Source: a virus. Taken from it: a stretch of 44,305 nucleotides of DNA. Location of the stretch: positions 1 through 44,305 of IMG/VR virus record IMGVR_UViG_3300038553_000012; one strand, 5' to 3'. The stretch's first letter is position 1. Every line of letters starts with the position of its first letter. Below the pieces are notes generated by a model. It did no database searches and had not been told where the DNA came from. It saw nothing but the letters and a program-made list of their open reading frames with translations. Positions 1-7,435 of the stretch are shown piece after piece. Made by a program: the position numbers and the translations under genes.

Positions 1-1236
1 TCAAGCCGCCCTCTTGCCAGGGCCCTTCCGGACCACCGCCTCGCTTGCCGACTTCTGGTGGTCGGGATGGTGGTGGCCGTAGACGCGCTCGAGCATCTCG
101 ACCGACATCCCCAGGAACCCCGCCGCCGACCATAGAACCGCGCCGTTCTGCATCATCCACGTCGCAGCGGTATGCCTCAGTACGTGGGGCGTGACGTCAG
201 GCCCGAGGCCGGCGGCTTTCACGGCGGCAGCGAACCCCTTGTTGATCTGCCCGATCGGCTCGCCCTGGTACTCGACAACGAACTGCTTCGAGATCGTCTT
301 GCCGTCCGGGCGCACTTCCGCCCAGCGTTTCATGTGCGCGACCAGGCGGTCGGGCATCCTGATCGACGGCTGCCGCTTGTTGGTCTCCGCAACACCCACG
401 CGCCGGCGGTAGAACACGCCGTTCTCCAGGTCGACGTAGCCGGAACCCTCACGCTTGCTCAGCGCGGCGCTGCAGATCGCCGATGCACGCGTCCCGGAAT
501 ATAACCCGACAAGGATGAACCGGGCGATGTGGCGCCACCGGTACTTCTTGGTAGGTACGCCGGGACCCTTGTCGCCCTTGCGGCTGCGCGTCTGTACTTC
601 CTTGGTGCGCCAGCACACCCACAGCAGGCGGGCCGCTTCCTCGCGGGTCAGCCACCTGTCCTTGCTCGGGGACTTAGGCGGCAGCGGCACTTCGATCACG
701 TCGCGGCAGTAGCCCTCGTGGCGATGGTGGTTGATCGCTGCCCTGAGGTCCTCGAGCTCGCGGCGGACGCCAGCCTCGGTGACCAGGCGCGGCGGGTTGC
801 CCGTCTTATCCGGCCTGGCTGACTTCCAAGGCTGGCCGACGCGGAATTTGACGTATGCGCGGCACGACTTGCCATTGACGTCGGCCAGGGTCTTCCCCGC
901 CCACCAGGACCCCAGCGTTTGCAGGGTGGCGTCGGTCTTCCAGGGACGGGCATGGTTCGGCACGACTTCGGTGGCATAGAGCGCAAGGACGTCGGTCACC
1001 AGGACGCTAGACGCCGGAAGGTCCTTCTCCCGGTCGCGGTCGCCGTCGTGCTTGTCCAGAAGGTAGGCGGCTAGCGCGGCTTCCGCGCCCGCGTGATCCG
1101 TTGGAGCGCAGCCAGTGAAGAAGCTGCGGCTTCCGTCACGGATGATCCAAGTTGATTTCTTCCGGACGGCGCCCGTGGCCTTGTCGATTTCGCTGGGCTT
1201 GAGCCAGAGCCTTGCGCCCTTGGACTTCCTTGGCAT
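1..1236 (-). CDS. int: Tyrosine recombinase (phage integrase)
   Basis: Site-specific recombinase of 411 residues that would integrate and, with a directionality factor, excise the phage. The catalytic C-terminal half is clear: a first arginine in SGTRAS near residue 250, the box HVLRH at 351-355, and the nucleophile tyrosine in ERVYGHHHPD near residue 386. The N-terminal part holds an arm/SAM-like DNA-binding region. The frame stays open upstream for 82 more codons, but the ATG at 1236 is preceded by a GGAG ribosome site at good spacing and the upstream residues are Arg/Pro-rich noise, so I use the short form. The gene reads leftward, away from the putative attP and the divergent DUF262 gene. 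The family is certain; the start is likely. Confidence 0.95.
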   Translation of the reverse strand: MPRKSKGARLWLKPSEIDKATGAVRKKSTWIIRDGSRSFFTGCAPTDHAGAEAALAAYLLDKHDGDRDREKDLPASSVLVTDVLALYATEVVPNHARPWKTDATLQTLGSWWAGKTLADVNGKSCRAYVKFRVGQPWKSARPDKTGNPPRLVTEAGVRRELEDLRAAINHHRHEGYCRDVIEVPLPPKSPSKDRWLTREEAARLLWVCWRTKEVQTRSRKGDKGPGVPTKKYRWRHIARFILVGLYSGTRASAICSAALSKREGSGYVDLENGVFYRRRVGVAETNKRQPSIRMPDRLVAHMKRWAEVRPDGKTISKQFVVEYQGEPIGQINKGFAAAVKAAGLGPDVTPHVLRHTAATWMMQNGAVLWSAAGFLGMSVEMLERVYGHHHPDHQKSASEAVVRKGPGKRAA

Positions 1237-1511
1237 GCTGTTCTCCAGGCGCGGAGCGCGGTGATGGTGACGAGGATGCGGCTGCCGTGGCGCTCGTGCA
1301 CAAGGTCGCCGGAACGCACCACGGACCGCAGCCGGTACATCGATACGGATCCGTTGAGCTCCGGCAATCCATGTAGTTGACGAAGGGTTAACGGCGCGTC
1401 GAGGTGCGGACCGGCAGCGGTTTGAGGTACTGGGGTGGGTGCAATGCCTTGCCCGTAGACGACGGGGAAGCCGGTGTACCAAGTTACGATGGGCGCGAAT
1501 CCAGAGCTCAT
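1071..1511 (-). CDS. Possible excisionase-like small HTH protein overlapping int
   Basis: This 146-codon frame lies directly upstream of int and overlaps its first 165 bases. Residues about 40-90 resemble the winged-HTH pattern of Xis/AlpA-type proteins: a leading LTLRQL, a helix with MYRLRSVVRSGDLV, then a basic strand ending in ITALRAW. The part overlapping int (from about residue 92) is Arg/Ser/Ala-rich and looks like a shadow. Either the true product ends in overlap or the C-terminus is not functional. No clear Shine-Dalgarno sequence precedes the ATG at 1511. A directionality factor just upstream of int would fit the context, but the call is tentative. Confidence 0.35.
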   Translation of the reverse strand: MSSGFAPIVTWYTGFPVVYGQGIAPTPVPQTAAGPHLDAPLTLRQLHGLPELNGSVSMYRLRSVVRSGDLVHERHGSRILVTITALRAWRTACQGSPRAQGSGSSPAKSTRPRAPSGRNQLGSSVTEAAASSLAALQRITRARKPR

Positions 1512-1545
1512 GGCTGGAATGCTACGGCCTAACCCAACAGGTCAC

Positions 1546-1566
1546 CTATGGATTTTAAGTCCATGG
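1546..1566 (-). other. attP: Putative attP core: tRNA-Leu(UAA) anticodon-arm mimic
   Basis: On the minus strand this reads as a complete anticodon arm: 5-bp stem ATGGA/TCCAT around a 7-base loop CTTAAAA, giving C32, U33, anticodon UAA and A37, the expected layout of a bacterial tRNA-Leu reading UUA. No rest of a tRNA gene (D-arm, T-loop TTCGA, CCA) surrounds it, so it is not a tRNA. Tyrosine integrases often use anticodon-arm sequence as the crossover core, and it sits about 310 bases upstream of int. The attachment role is inferred. Confidence 0.6.
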
Positions 1567-1600
1567 GGACAGAAACCTTTTCCCCCACTGGGAGACGAAA

Positions 1601-1647
1601 CTTCCCCACAAACTTCACCATTCCAGTTGTGAAGTTTGTGGGGGAAG
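1601..1647. promoter_or_regulatory. Long inverted repeat upstream of the DUF262 gene
   Basis: The left arm CTTCCCCACAAACTTCAC (1601-1618) is the reverse complement of the right arm at 1629-1647 apart from one extra G, with a 10-base spacer. A third, shorter copy, TCCCCCAC, lies at 1581-1588. The structure lies between putative attP and the TTG start at 1706. It could be an operator or autoregulatory hairpin for the defence pair, integrase arm sites, or a terminator stopping transcription that enters from the host chromosome; no U-tract follows. The rest of the stretch from 1237 to 1705 holds only the possible excisionase and the attP candidate. Confidence 0.6.
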
Positions 1648-1705
1648 CTGTTGACGGTTTGCCTGGACCCTTAGAGTATCCGCCCACATATTTGGGGGAT
1701 CGGAC

Positions 1706-2782
1706 TTGGCTGACAACGACGAAGCAGAAGACTTCAACACGGAAGCCGAAAACGACGAGGTGCCCTTCGTAGAGTTCGACATCTCGGTGGCGCCATCCGA
1801 TCCGACCTTAGAGCTCCTGGCTACGCAGGTTACTCGAGGGGACATCATCGTCCCATTCTACCAGCGCAAGTACGTGTGGAAGATCGAGCAGGCGTCGCGG
1901 CTGATCGAGTCGTTCCTGATGGGTTTGCCCGTCCCGCAGGTCTTCCTTTACGTGAACAACGACGACGTTCTCGAGGTGATCGACGGCCAGCAGCGCATCA
2001 TGTCTGTGAAGTACTTCTTTGAAGGACTGTTTGGCGAGGAGGACAACCAGAACCGGCGCCAGGTCTTCAAGCTGAAAGGTTTGTCGGAGCGGTCGGAGTA
2101 CAACGGCAAGACCTTTAGCGAACTCACCCCGCGAGATCAGCGTAAGCTTCGCAACTCCACCCTCAGGGCAATCAACATCAAGCAGTTGAAGCCGAGCGTG
2201 CGGAACGACAGCGTGTTCCATATCTTCGAGCGGCTCAACACCGGCGGCACCCAGCTAAAGCCGCAGGAAATCCGAAACGCCGTGTACCGGGGCAAGATCG
2301 TGGAGAGTTTGAAGACCCTCAACCTGTCGCCGGGTTGGCACCAGATCCTGGGTATAAAGAAGGCCGACAAGAACCAGAAGGACGTCGAGCTGGTGCTCCG
2401 CTTGTTCGCCTTGTTCGAAGTATGGGCAGATTACGAAAAACCTATGCTGCGGTATCTGAACACGCAGATGGACGAGAACCGAAGCTTTGACTCGGGTCGA
2501 GCCCAGCGGTTCACCGCCCGCTTTCCTGCAGTGGTCGCGATGGTGAACGCCGCGCTGGAAAGTCCATTCCGTCCCAAGGGCGTGATCAATGCCGCCGTGC
2601 TTGAAGCCGTGATGGTCACGCTTTTAGAACATCCGGAGATCACGGCGGAGCAGCTAAGGGAACGCTACGACAACCTGGTGGACGACGTCTTCCTGGCAGA
2701 CTTCGTGAGCCGGGCGACGACCGACACCCAGGTTCTGCGTGCACGGCTGGAAGCGGCGAGAAACATTCTCACCAATGCCTAG
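1706..2782 (+). CDS. DUF262 (GmrSD/ParB-like) domain protein, probable defence effector
   Basis: A 358-residue protein carrying a full DUF262 domain. The hallmark DGQQR is at 93-97, preceded by FYQRKYVW at 51-58, and followed by FERLNTGG and a QEIRNAVYRG segment near residues 170-195. DUF262 is the ParB/sulfiredoxin-fold NTPase-nuclease module of the GmrSD, BrxU and SspE phage-defence enzymes. The C-terminal HNH (DUF1524) domain of GmrSD is absent, so any nucleic-acid cutting may depend on the next gene. The start is TTG with a GGGGG Shine-Dalgarno about 8 bases upstream, which suggests low expression. The 3' end overlaps the HEPN gene by 8 bases, implying translational coupling. The domain is certain; the defence role is inferred. 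Confidence 0.85.
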   Translation: MADNDEAEDFNTEAENDEVPFVEFDISVAPSDPTLELLATQVTRGDIIVPFYQRKYVWKIEQASRLIESFLMGLPVPQVFLYVNNDDVLEVIDGQQRIMSVKYFFEGLFGEEDNQNRRQVFKLKGLSERSEYNGKTFSELTPRDQRKLRNSTLRAINIKQLKPSVRNDSVFHIFERLNTGGTQLKPQEIRNAVYRGKIVESLKTLNLSPGWHQILGIKKADKNQKDVELVLRLFALFEVWADYEKPMLRYLNTQMDENRSFDSGRAQRFTARFPAVVAMVNAALESPFRPKGVINAAVLEAVMVTLLEHPEITAEQLRERYDNLVDDVFLADFVSRATTDTQVLRARLEAARNILTNA

Positions 2783-3290
2783 GACAGACCTGGACTTCCA
2801 GTTCAACCGGATCGAGCAACTGGTGTCAGAGATGGAAGCGTTCGTCCCTCCGGACCTAAAGGGCGTAGCCGGGTTCAGGGCTGACTTGGCCGGCCTCTTG
2901 GTTGTGACCATCGCTGCGACATACGAGTCCTGCGTAAAGGAAACCTTGGTGGCCTACGCAGGTAGGCACCACCTGGCCTTCGGCACATTCGCGACCAACC
3001 ATTACAAAAGGCTCAACAGCAGGATCAGTATTAACGACCTGCACGGGTATACCGGTACCTTCGATGACAATGTATCCGCCCGTTTCAAGTTTCTCCTCGA
3101 AGAGAGGAAGCGGCGCATCGACACCCGGATCGGCAAGAATATCGAGCGCGCCTACAAGCAGATGCTGAGTTGGCGCCACGACTTCGCGCACGCAGGCGTC
3201 CGCAACACGACGATCGAGGAAGCGGTGCTTACACACAGGCTTGCTAAGCGGGTGCTCTACGCATTCGACGATGCCTTCGCTGGAAGGTAG
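2775..3290 (+). CDS. HEPN-domain protein (RiboL-PSP/MAE_28990-like), putative RNase
   Basis: A predicted all-alpha protein of 171 residues. R134-HDFA-H139 forms the Rx4-6H catalytic motif of HEPN ribonucleases, inside a C-terminal helix followed by a second long helix. An early hydrophobic helix with ATYESCVKETL resembles RiboL-PSP/MAE_28990-type HEPN proteins. HEPN enzymes act as toxins or abortive-infection effectors, cleaving RNA on activation. The ATG at 2775 sits inside the stop of the DUF262 gene; a GTG at 2739 is an alternative. The two genes form a closed bicistron facing a convergent metallophosphoesterase operon 3 bases away. The family call is good; the target is unknown. Confidence 0.75.
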   Translation: MPRTDLDFQFNRIEQLVSEMEAFVPPDLKGVAGFRADLAGLLVVTIAATYESCVKETLVAYAGRHHLAFGTFATNHYKRLNSRISINDLHGYTGTFDDNVSARFKFLLEERKRRIDTRIGKNIERAYKQMLSWRHDFAHAGVRNTTIEEAVLTHRLAKRVLYAFDDAFAGR

Positions 3291-3293
3291 GCA

Positions 3294-3875
3294 CTAGACT
3301 GCCAACGCGGGCTCGTCATCCGGCCCGGGCTCAACAACCCGGCCTTGGTCGTAGGCAACACGCGGCAGCGCTGCCATCCTGCCAAGGATCTCCGGCAGGT
3401 CCACCGGTGCGAAGCCGACGTTATCGACACCAACGTCCAAGGTCGCCCTGCTGCCCGGGAGTGTGCCATGGCTGTGCCCGTACAACATGACGGCACCCCG
3501 GTGCAGTCCGGGCCAAACCCGCATGGCATAATGGCTGAGGTTGATCTGCACGCCGTCCACCACGAGGTGCCGGAATGGGATGACCTCCGCCCAGCCGAGC
3601 GCGAGCGTCGGCTTCTTGTCATGGTTGCCGACAACAAGGTGCTTGATCCCGTTCAGCGCGTCGAAGATCTCCTTGGCCCGTTGCGGGTGGCAGCGGAACG
3701 CGAAATCCCCCAGGTGCCAGACAACGTCGTTCGTATGGACTACCGCGTTCCACGCCGCGACCATTGCGTCGTCCATCTCGTCGACATCCGCGAACGGCCT
3801 GCCGCACATGTCGATGATAGCGCGGTGGCCGAAGTGGGTGTCGCTTGTAAACCAGGTCTTGCGGGTACGCTTCAT
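3294..3875 (-). CDS. Small calcineurin-like metallophosphoesterase
   Basis: A 193-residue dinuclear metal phosphoesterase. The ordered motifs are visible: SDTHFGH (11-17), GDF (about 56), GNHD (83-86), a histidine in LSHYAM and GHSHG near residue 133. The short YfcE/YokI-type layout fits a phosphodiesterase or nucleotide phosphatase; the substrate cannot be read from sequence. The start overlaps the stop of the second metallophosphoesterase in an ATGA junction, so the two are cotranslated. It is the last gene of the long leftward operon and converges on the HEPN gene. Confidence 0.9.
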   Translation of the reverse strand: MKRTRKTWFTSDTHFGHRAIIDMCGRPFADVDEMDDAMVAAWNAVVHTNDVVWHLGDFAFRCHPQRAKEIFDALNGIKHLVVGNHDKKPTLALGWAEVIPFRHLVVDGVQINLSHYAMRVWPGLHRGAVMLYGHSHGTLPGSRATLDVGVDNVGFAPVDLPEILGRMAALPRVAYDQGRVVEPGPDDEPALAV

Positions 3876-4753
3876 GGCTGCGCTCCGGACGGACGCGGCA
3901 CCGGCTGGCCCAGGTCGACGACGAAAGACGGATCGAAGCCGTTATCCCTTTCCGCCGGCACGAAGGCATAGCCGCGCGGGTTCGCGATGATCCTGGTGCC
4001 GCCGACTACATAGTCGCGGTGCTGGTGGATATGCCCGTGCACCCACAGGTCCGGAGCATGCTCGCCCTCGAGCAGCGTCCCTAGGTGCGACGCGTAGCAC
4101 CAGTCGAGGCGTCCACCATGCCTCAGATCCAGGCTTCCCGGATGCGGCGCATGGTGTGTGATGACGACGGTTTGCCCGTCGAACGGCTGCGCTAGCTCGG
4201 CCTCGAGGAAGGCGCGGGTTGCTCGGTGCGCGGCTATCGTGTCCTCCGGGCGGAGGCGCTTCCTCCGGGTCGGGTCCTTCGTCGACCATCGCTTGATCGC
4301 GCGGTAGTCGGTCATGCCACGGGCCCCTGCGGCCTCGGCAATCTTGGCCCGTAGATCACCCCGCCCGACAGTCATCATATCCGTCCAGAGCGTGCCGCCC
4401 AGGAACCGGGTGCCGGCGACTGTCACGCTGTCGTCCATCAACAGATCGATGCCCAGCTTGTAGGCAAGCTCGCGGCCCGCATCCATCTGCTCGCCCATCG
4501 TGTACTGCTGTCCCTCGCCGACGAAGAAGTCATGGTTGCCAGGCGTGTAGAGGACGGGCACACCGGAGAACCGGTCCGCGATCCACTGCAGCGACTTCGT
4601 TAGCGGGACATCGATGTCACCGCACAACACGACGACATCGAAGCCCTCCGCCGGTACGTGGTCGGCAGGGTCGAACCGGGTGTGCGGATCGTCCTGGACG
4701 CCGGGCTCGCGGCGGAATTCCTGGTGCAGGTCACTCATCGTCCACAGGCGCAT
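3872..4753 (-). CDS. Second, larger metallophosphoesterase
   Basis: A 293-residue protein with calcineurin-like motifs: SDLHQEF at the N-terminus, CGDID, GNHDFF, THHAPHP and the terminal GHIHQH. The spacing differs from the neighbouring 193-residue enzyme, so they are distinct family members rather than a recent duplication. ATG 4753 is preferred because GGAG lies 6 bases upstream; ATG 4759 or an upstream in-frame start at 4807 are alternatives. Roles for phage enzymes of this kind include nucleotide or nucleic-acid processing; nothing here fixes the substrate. Confidence 0.88.
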   Translation of the reverse strand: MRLWTMSDLHQEFRREPGVQDDPHTRFDPADHVPAEGFDVVVLCGDIDVPLTKSLQWIADRFSGVPVLYTPGNHDFFVGEGQQYTMGEQMDAGRELAYKLGIDLLMDDSVTVAGTRFLGGTLWTDMMTVGRGDLRAKIAEAAGARGMTDYRAIKRWSTKDPTRRKRLRPEDTIAAHRATRAFLEAELAQPFDGQTVVITHHAPHPGSLDLRHGGRLDWCYASHLGTLLEGEHAPDLWVHGHIHQHRDYVVGGTRIIANPRGYAFVPAERDNGFDPSFVVDLGQPVPRPSGAQP

Positions 4754-4810
4754 CGTCATCTCCACTGTTAAGGTACCCACCCTGCGGGATCCGCCAGCAA
4801 GGGACACGCG

Positions 4811-5065
4811 CTAGTTGACGCCACTGATCTCGCCAACGCACGGCTGCCAGTGCGTCGGGCCATACTGGTCATCCCTCCAAGTCATCGTGCCGTCGAACAA
4901 CACCCACATGCCGACCACTCCGGGCGCGAACAGGTCGTTGGTGGCGCCTCCATCCCACCGCATTGGAAACGTGCCGGCGTCATCGGCGCCAACGATGATC
5001 AGGGCACCGGTCCGGGGAGCGGTAGCGATCGGGAGGAAGTGCGGGTGGTCAGCTAACCGCATCAT
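4811..5065 (-). CDS. Conserved phage hypothetical protein with ITAPRTG motif
   Basis: An 84-residue protein with an early PIATAPRTGALIIV segment, a central tryptophan-rich part and a terminal HWQP. This matches a widespread small phage family of the form PIxTAPxDGxxIL...W...WxP. No function is known. The start overlaps the end of the coiled-coil gene in an ATGA junction, placing it in the same leftward operon. Confidence 0.75.
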   Translation of the reverse strand: MMRLADHPHFLPIATAPRTGALIIVGADDAGTFPMRWDGGATNDLFAPGVVGMWVLFDGTMTWRDDQYGPTHWQPCVGEISGVN

Positions 5066-5727
5066 GCCCTCCTTGCAGCAGGGCGGCCCAGCAGCTTGGC
5101 GATCCAGCCGCGCCGGGCTTGTGCCAGCTCGCGTTCCAGATGCCCGATCCGGTCCTCCGCGGCATCCAGTTCCGACCCGAGTTCCGTGATGCGATACGTC
5201 ATGCGGAGCGTCTCGCCCTGGGAGTCACGGAGCCGGCTTTCCATGCTGCGGCGCTCCTGCAGTTGGGCGTCGCGACGGTCGTCTCGCGTCTGTTCCAGGT
5301 CCTTTACCTTGGCATTGGCAGCGGCCAGGTCAGCCAGAGCCTGCCGCGCGACGACCTCCGCCTGTGCCTTCTCGATATCGAGAGCGTCCAGTTCCGCACG
5401 CAGCGTCTTGACGTCACGCTCGCGTGCAGCCTTCGCCCCCCGGAGATCGCCCATCAAGCCGACGTTCTGTTCCGTCAGTGCGGCGACGTCCTTCTCATGC
5501 TGGGCTTTCTCGTCCGCGAGCATAGACTGCCAGGCTGAGAGGCTGGCTTCCAGCCCGAGGACCTCGCCGGTCTTGTACGACAGCTTGTCCTGCAGGTCCT
5601 TCAGCTGTCTCTCATGCGGAGTGGGTTTCGGCACAGGCTGGAAGGTGGTGACGGCCTGCAGTTGGACGGGCTCGGTTCCTGTGGGCTGCTGCTTGTGATC
5701 GGCGGCAGGCTTCTTACGTGCGGTCAT
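5062..5727 (-). CDS. Coiled-coil protein of unknown function
   Basis: A 221-residue protein. After a Lys/Pro/Gln-rich N-terminus of about 35 residues, residues 36-205 form an almost unbroken heptad-rich coiled coil with alternating Glu/Lys/Arg and Leu/Ala. The C-terminus is basic (LLGRPAARRA). There is no transmembrane segment or signal peptide. It could be a scaffold, a recombination accessory or a membrane-associated factor. It is separated from the upstream gene by an 81-base gap with a strong GC hairpin, unlike the overlapping neighbours. Confidence 0.75.
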   Translation of the reverse strand: MTARKKPAADHKQQPTGTEPVQLQAVTTFQPVPKPTPHERQLKDLQDKLSYKTGEVLGLEASLSAWQSMLADEKAQHEKDVAALTEQNVGLMGDLRGAKAARERDVKTLRAELDALDIEKAQAEVVARQALADLAAANAKVKDLEQTRDDRRDAQLQERRSMESRLRDSQGETLRMTYRITELGSELDAAEDRIGHLERELAQARRGWIAKLLGRPAARRA

Positions 5728-5763
5728 GATGTAATCCTGTGGTGTGATGGTGCCTGCGCTGTT

Positions 5764-5792
5764 GCCCCCGGGGCGGCACCGGTGCCGGGGGC
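5764..5792 (-). other. GC-rich intergenic hairpin in the leftward operon
   Basis: GCCCCCGG at 5764-5771 pairs with CCGGGGGC at 5785-5792, and a perfect 12-bp palindrome GGCACCGGTGCC (5775-5786) overlaps it, giving two mutually exclusive folds. There is no U-tract downstream on the minus strand. It could attenuate or set an RNA-processing point between the upstream small genes and the coiled-coil gene. Confidence 0.5.
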
Positions 5793-5808
5793 AGCGGGTG
5801 GCGCCGGT

Positions 5809-6072
5809 CTAGAGGCAGCCCTTGTCGCGGGCGTATTCCGTCCATGCCTCGAGCACGCCCTTGGCGACTGTCTCGTCGCTCTCATTGGCGAAGTCGGCGC
5901 GGACAAAACCCTCCACGCCGCCGATCACATCCAGGCAATCCTCGCGCTGCTCGGGCGTCATCGGAGGCATCGGGGCGGCACCTGCCCACGCCCGCAAAGC
6001 CTGCTCCATATCGGTGCAGACGCATCCCTCGGTGCCGTAGCAGCATGGTGCGTTCTCGACGGGCCAGTTCAT
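5809..6072 (-). CDS. Small acidic hypothetical protein
   Basis: An 87-residue protein beginning MNWPVENAPCC. A cysteine cluster near the N-terminus (CC...C.C within about 10 residues) may bind metal. The rest is acidic and alanine-rich and predicted helical. The start at 6072 has an ideal AAGGAG sequence; the open frame runs further upstream but overlaps the next gene out of frame. It overlaps the HTH gene in an ATGA junction. No recognised family. Confidence 0.7.
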   Translation of the reverse strand: MNWPVENAPCCYGTEGCVCTDMEQALRAWAGAAPMPPMTPEQREDCLDVIGGVEGFVRADFANESDETVAKGVLEAWTEYARDKGCL

Positions 6073-6353
6073 GGTTGCTCTCCTTGGTTGGCTCGGACGA
6101 AGATGGTCATCCGGTGCAGCCCGAGCGCCGCGGCGATGGTCTCCGAAATCTCGCGACGTCCATGCAGCACGTCGCTGACGTACGTAGCGGACACGCCGTG
6201 CTGCCTTGCCCAGCCGGCCTGGGCGCCGGGATGTGCCTTCAGGGCCGAGCGGAATTCGTGGTGCGCCCGCGCCGCATCCAGGGCATCCAAGCACGTGTCG
6301 AGCGCCGCCGTCGCGTCGGCGAAAGCGTCTTCCATTTCGTCTGTTGCCGTCAT
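6069..6353 (-). CDS. Small HTH regulator (Cro/XRE-like)
   Basis: A 94-residue protein. An acidic helical N-terminus is followed by an HTH at about 45-85: WARQHGVSATYVSDVLHGRR and a third helix ending in the aliphatic AAALGLHRMTIF. Such short Cro-like proteins regulate phage early operons. It sits mid-operon and overlaps genes on both sides. It resembles in layout the HTH proteins at 33853-34158 and 41508-41813. The operator is unknown. Confidence 0.75.
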   Translation of the reverse strand: MTATDEMEDAFADATAALDTCLDALDAARAHHEFRSALKAHPGAQAGWARQHGVSATYVSDVLHGRREISETIAAALGLHRMTIFVRANQGEQP

Positions 6354-6760
6354 GTCAGGTCTCCGAATGTTGCGGTGTCGAGCGTCTCGCTGTCCTGCAG
6401 CGCTAGCCGCGCACCCTGCAGCGTGACCCTGTAGACGACCCGGCCGGGTTGCCGCTCGCGTGTCGCCAGCCCAGCCTTGACGAGGACCTCCCAGTCCTGG
6501 CGCGGTGCCGGCGTCATGGCGCGGTTGCAGGATGGGCGATCGCGCCCGGGCAGATCGAGGCCCAGTGCGCGGCGCATGATCGTCACGTGATGCGCGATCG
6601 GCACCGTCTCTGGCATTGGCTGGTGCCAGTCCTGCCTCGCCACGACGTCATCGATCGTCGTGCCGGCAGGCGGCTCCCACCTGCCCCATGCGATCGCTTC
6701 TTCCAGCCAAGCCCGCATCAGCTCGTCTTTGAAGAACACGCGTTCGGTCTCGGTCTTCAT
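6350..6760 (-). CDS. Hypothetical protein with C-terminal winged-HTH-like region
   Basis: A 136-residue protein. Residues 1-60 are rich in Trp and acidic residues (RAWLEEAIAWGRWEPP). Residues 90-130 contain WEVLVKAGLATRERQPGRVVYRVT, which reads like the recognition helix and wing of a winged HTH. ATG 6760 was chosen over an upstream in-frame start because the upstream codons overlap the next gene. No specific family recognised. Confidence 0.65.
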   Translation of the reverse strand: MKTETERVFFKDELMRAWLEEAIAWGRWEPPAGTTIDDVVARQDWHQPMPETVPIAHHVTIMRRALGLDLPGRDRPSCNRAMTPAPRQDWEVLVKAGLATRERQPGRVVYRVTLQGARLALQDSETLDTATFGDLT

Positions 6761-7074
6761 TCGAACACCGCCGTGCTCTCGTGCCTGCAAACGCTGCAGA
6801 CCACGTTGCCGGCGGACCGGCTGAAGAACGGGCGCCGGCAGCACACGCAGTCGCGCATCGCGGACGTGTCGACCTGCCCGCGGGCGGCCTTGAGCCGGCG
6901 GCCCTCCCGTGCGAGATCGGTCAGCTTGCTGGCGGACCAGCTCGACCAGCGTTCGTGCACGACGTGCTCGCCATACTCGGACATGATCCTCGCAACGGTC
7001 TCGGGATCCGGTTTGCGATATGGCAGCATGCTGTCGGAGGCATGCGTCGGTGCATTCTGGCGTTGACGTGCCAT
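6757..7074 (-). CDS. Zinc-ribbon small protein sharing a motif with the 36.3-kb gene
   Basis: A 105-residue protein. The C-terminus carries two cysteine pairs, CVCC and CSVC about 16 residues apart, a likely zinc ribbon. The middle (about 22-60) has the pattern PETVARIMSEYG...ERWSSW...L..LAREGRRL, which matches the product of 36265-36480. That suggests a shared domain with a conserved ERWS core. The start overlaps the preceding stop by one base (TGATG). Function unknown; a nucleic-acid binder is plausible. Confidence 0.75.
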   Translation of the reverse strand: MARQRQNAPTHASDSMLPYRKPDPETVARIMSEYGEHVVHERWSSWSASKLTDLAREGRRLKAARGQVDTSAMRDCVCCRRPFFSRSAGNVVCSVCRHESTAVFE

Positions 7075-7433
7075 CACTTGACCTCCCCGAACTCGGCGAC
7101 CACTGGCTGGCGCCAGTCGGGCGGGACGGCAGCCGTCGTGAACCCGCCGCCCGTCACCCGCCCGGACGCATCGGACCAGATGAGAGCGATGCCATTTCCG
7201 CCGATCCTCTTGCGCTTGCACACGGCGCCGACGGCAGGTGCATCGCCCTGCGAGTGGATAACGAGCGCCTTGCTGTAGTCGCCGCGTCCGATCGTGATGT
7301 CGTGCGTCGTGCAGCGGGCGAACAGGCCGGCGTCACGCGTGATAACCGCGAGGATGGAGTAGGTTTCCCCGACCTGGTTGTTGATGTGACGGGAACGGGG
7401 AACGGCAGGACGGTACTGGGGATGCGGGTTCAT
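7074..7433 (-). CDS. Hypothetical phage protein
   Basis: A 119-residue, mostly beta-strand-like soluble protein with HINNQVGETYSILAVITRDAG near the N-terminus and a glycine-rich stretch near the C-terminus (GRVTGGGF). Cysteines are isolated, so metal binding is not indicated. It sits between the triple-HTH gene (2-base gap) and the zinc-ribbon gene. Not recognised. Confidence 0.65.
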   Translation of the reverse strand: MNPHPQYRPAVPRSRHINNQVGETYSILAVITRDAGLFARCTTHDITIGRGDYSKALVIHSQGDAPAVGAVCKRKRIGGNGIALIWSDASGRVTGGGFTTAAVPPDWRQPVVAEFGEVK

Positions 7434-7435
7434 GA

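Noticed and set aside
1237-1482. N-terminal extension of the integrase
   Set aside because: An additional 82 codons are open, but the residues are Arg/Pro/His-rich and the internal ATG has a good ribosome site.
1546-1566. A tRNA-Leu gene
   Set aside because: Only the anticodon arm is present; no acceptor, D or T arm can be built around it.
5724-5906. 60-codon minus-strand frame between 5809 and 5727
   Set aside because: Overlaps the 87-residue gene in another frame and is Ala/Pro/Arg-rich without a ribosome site.
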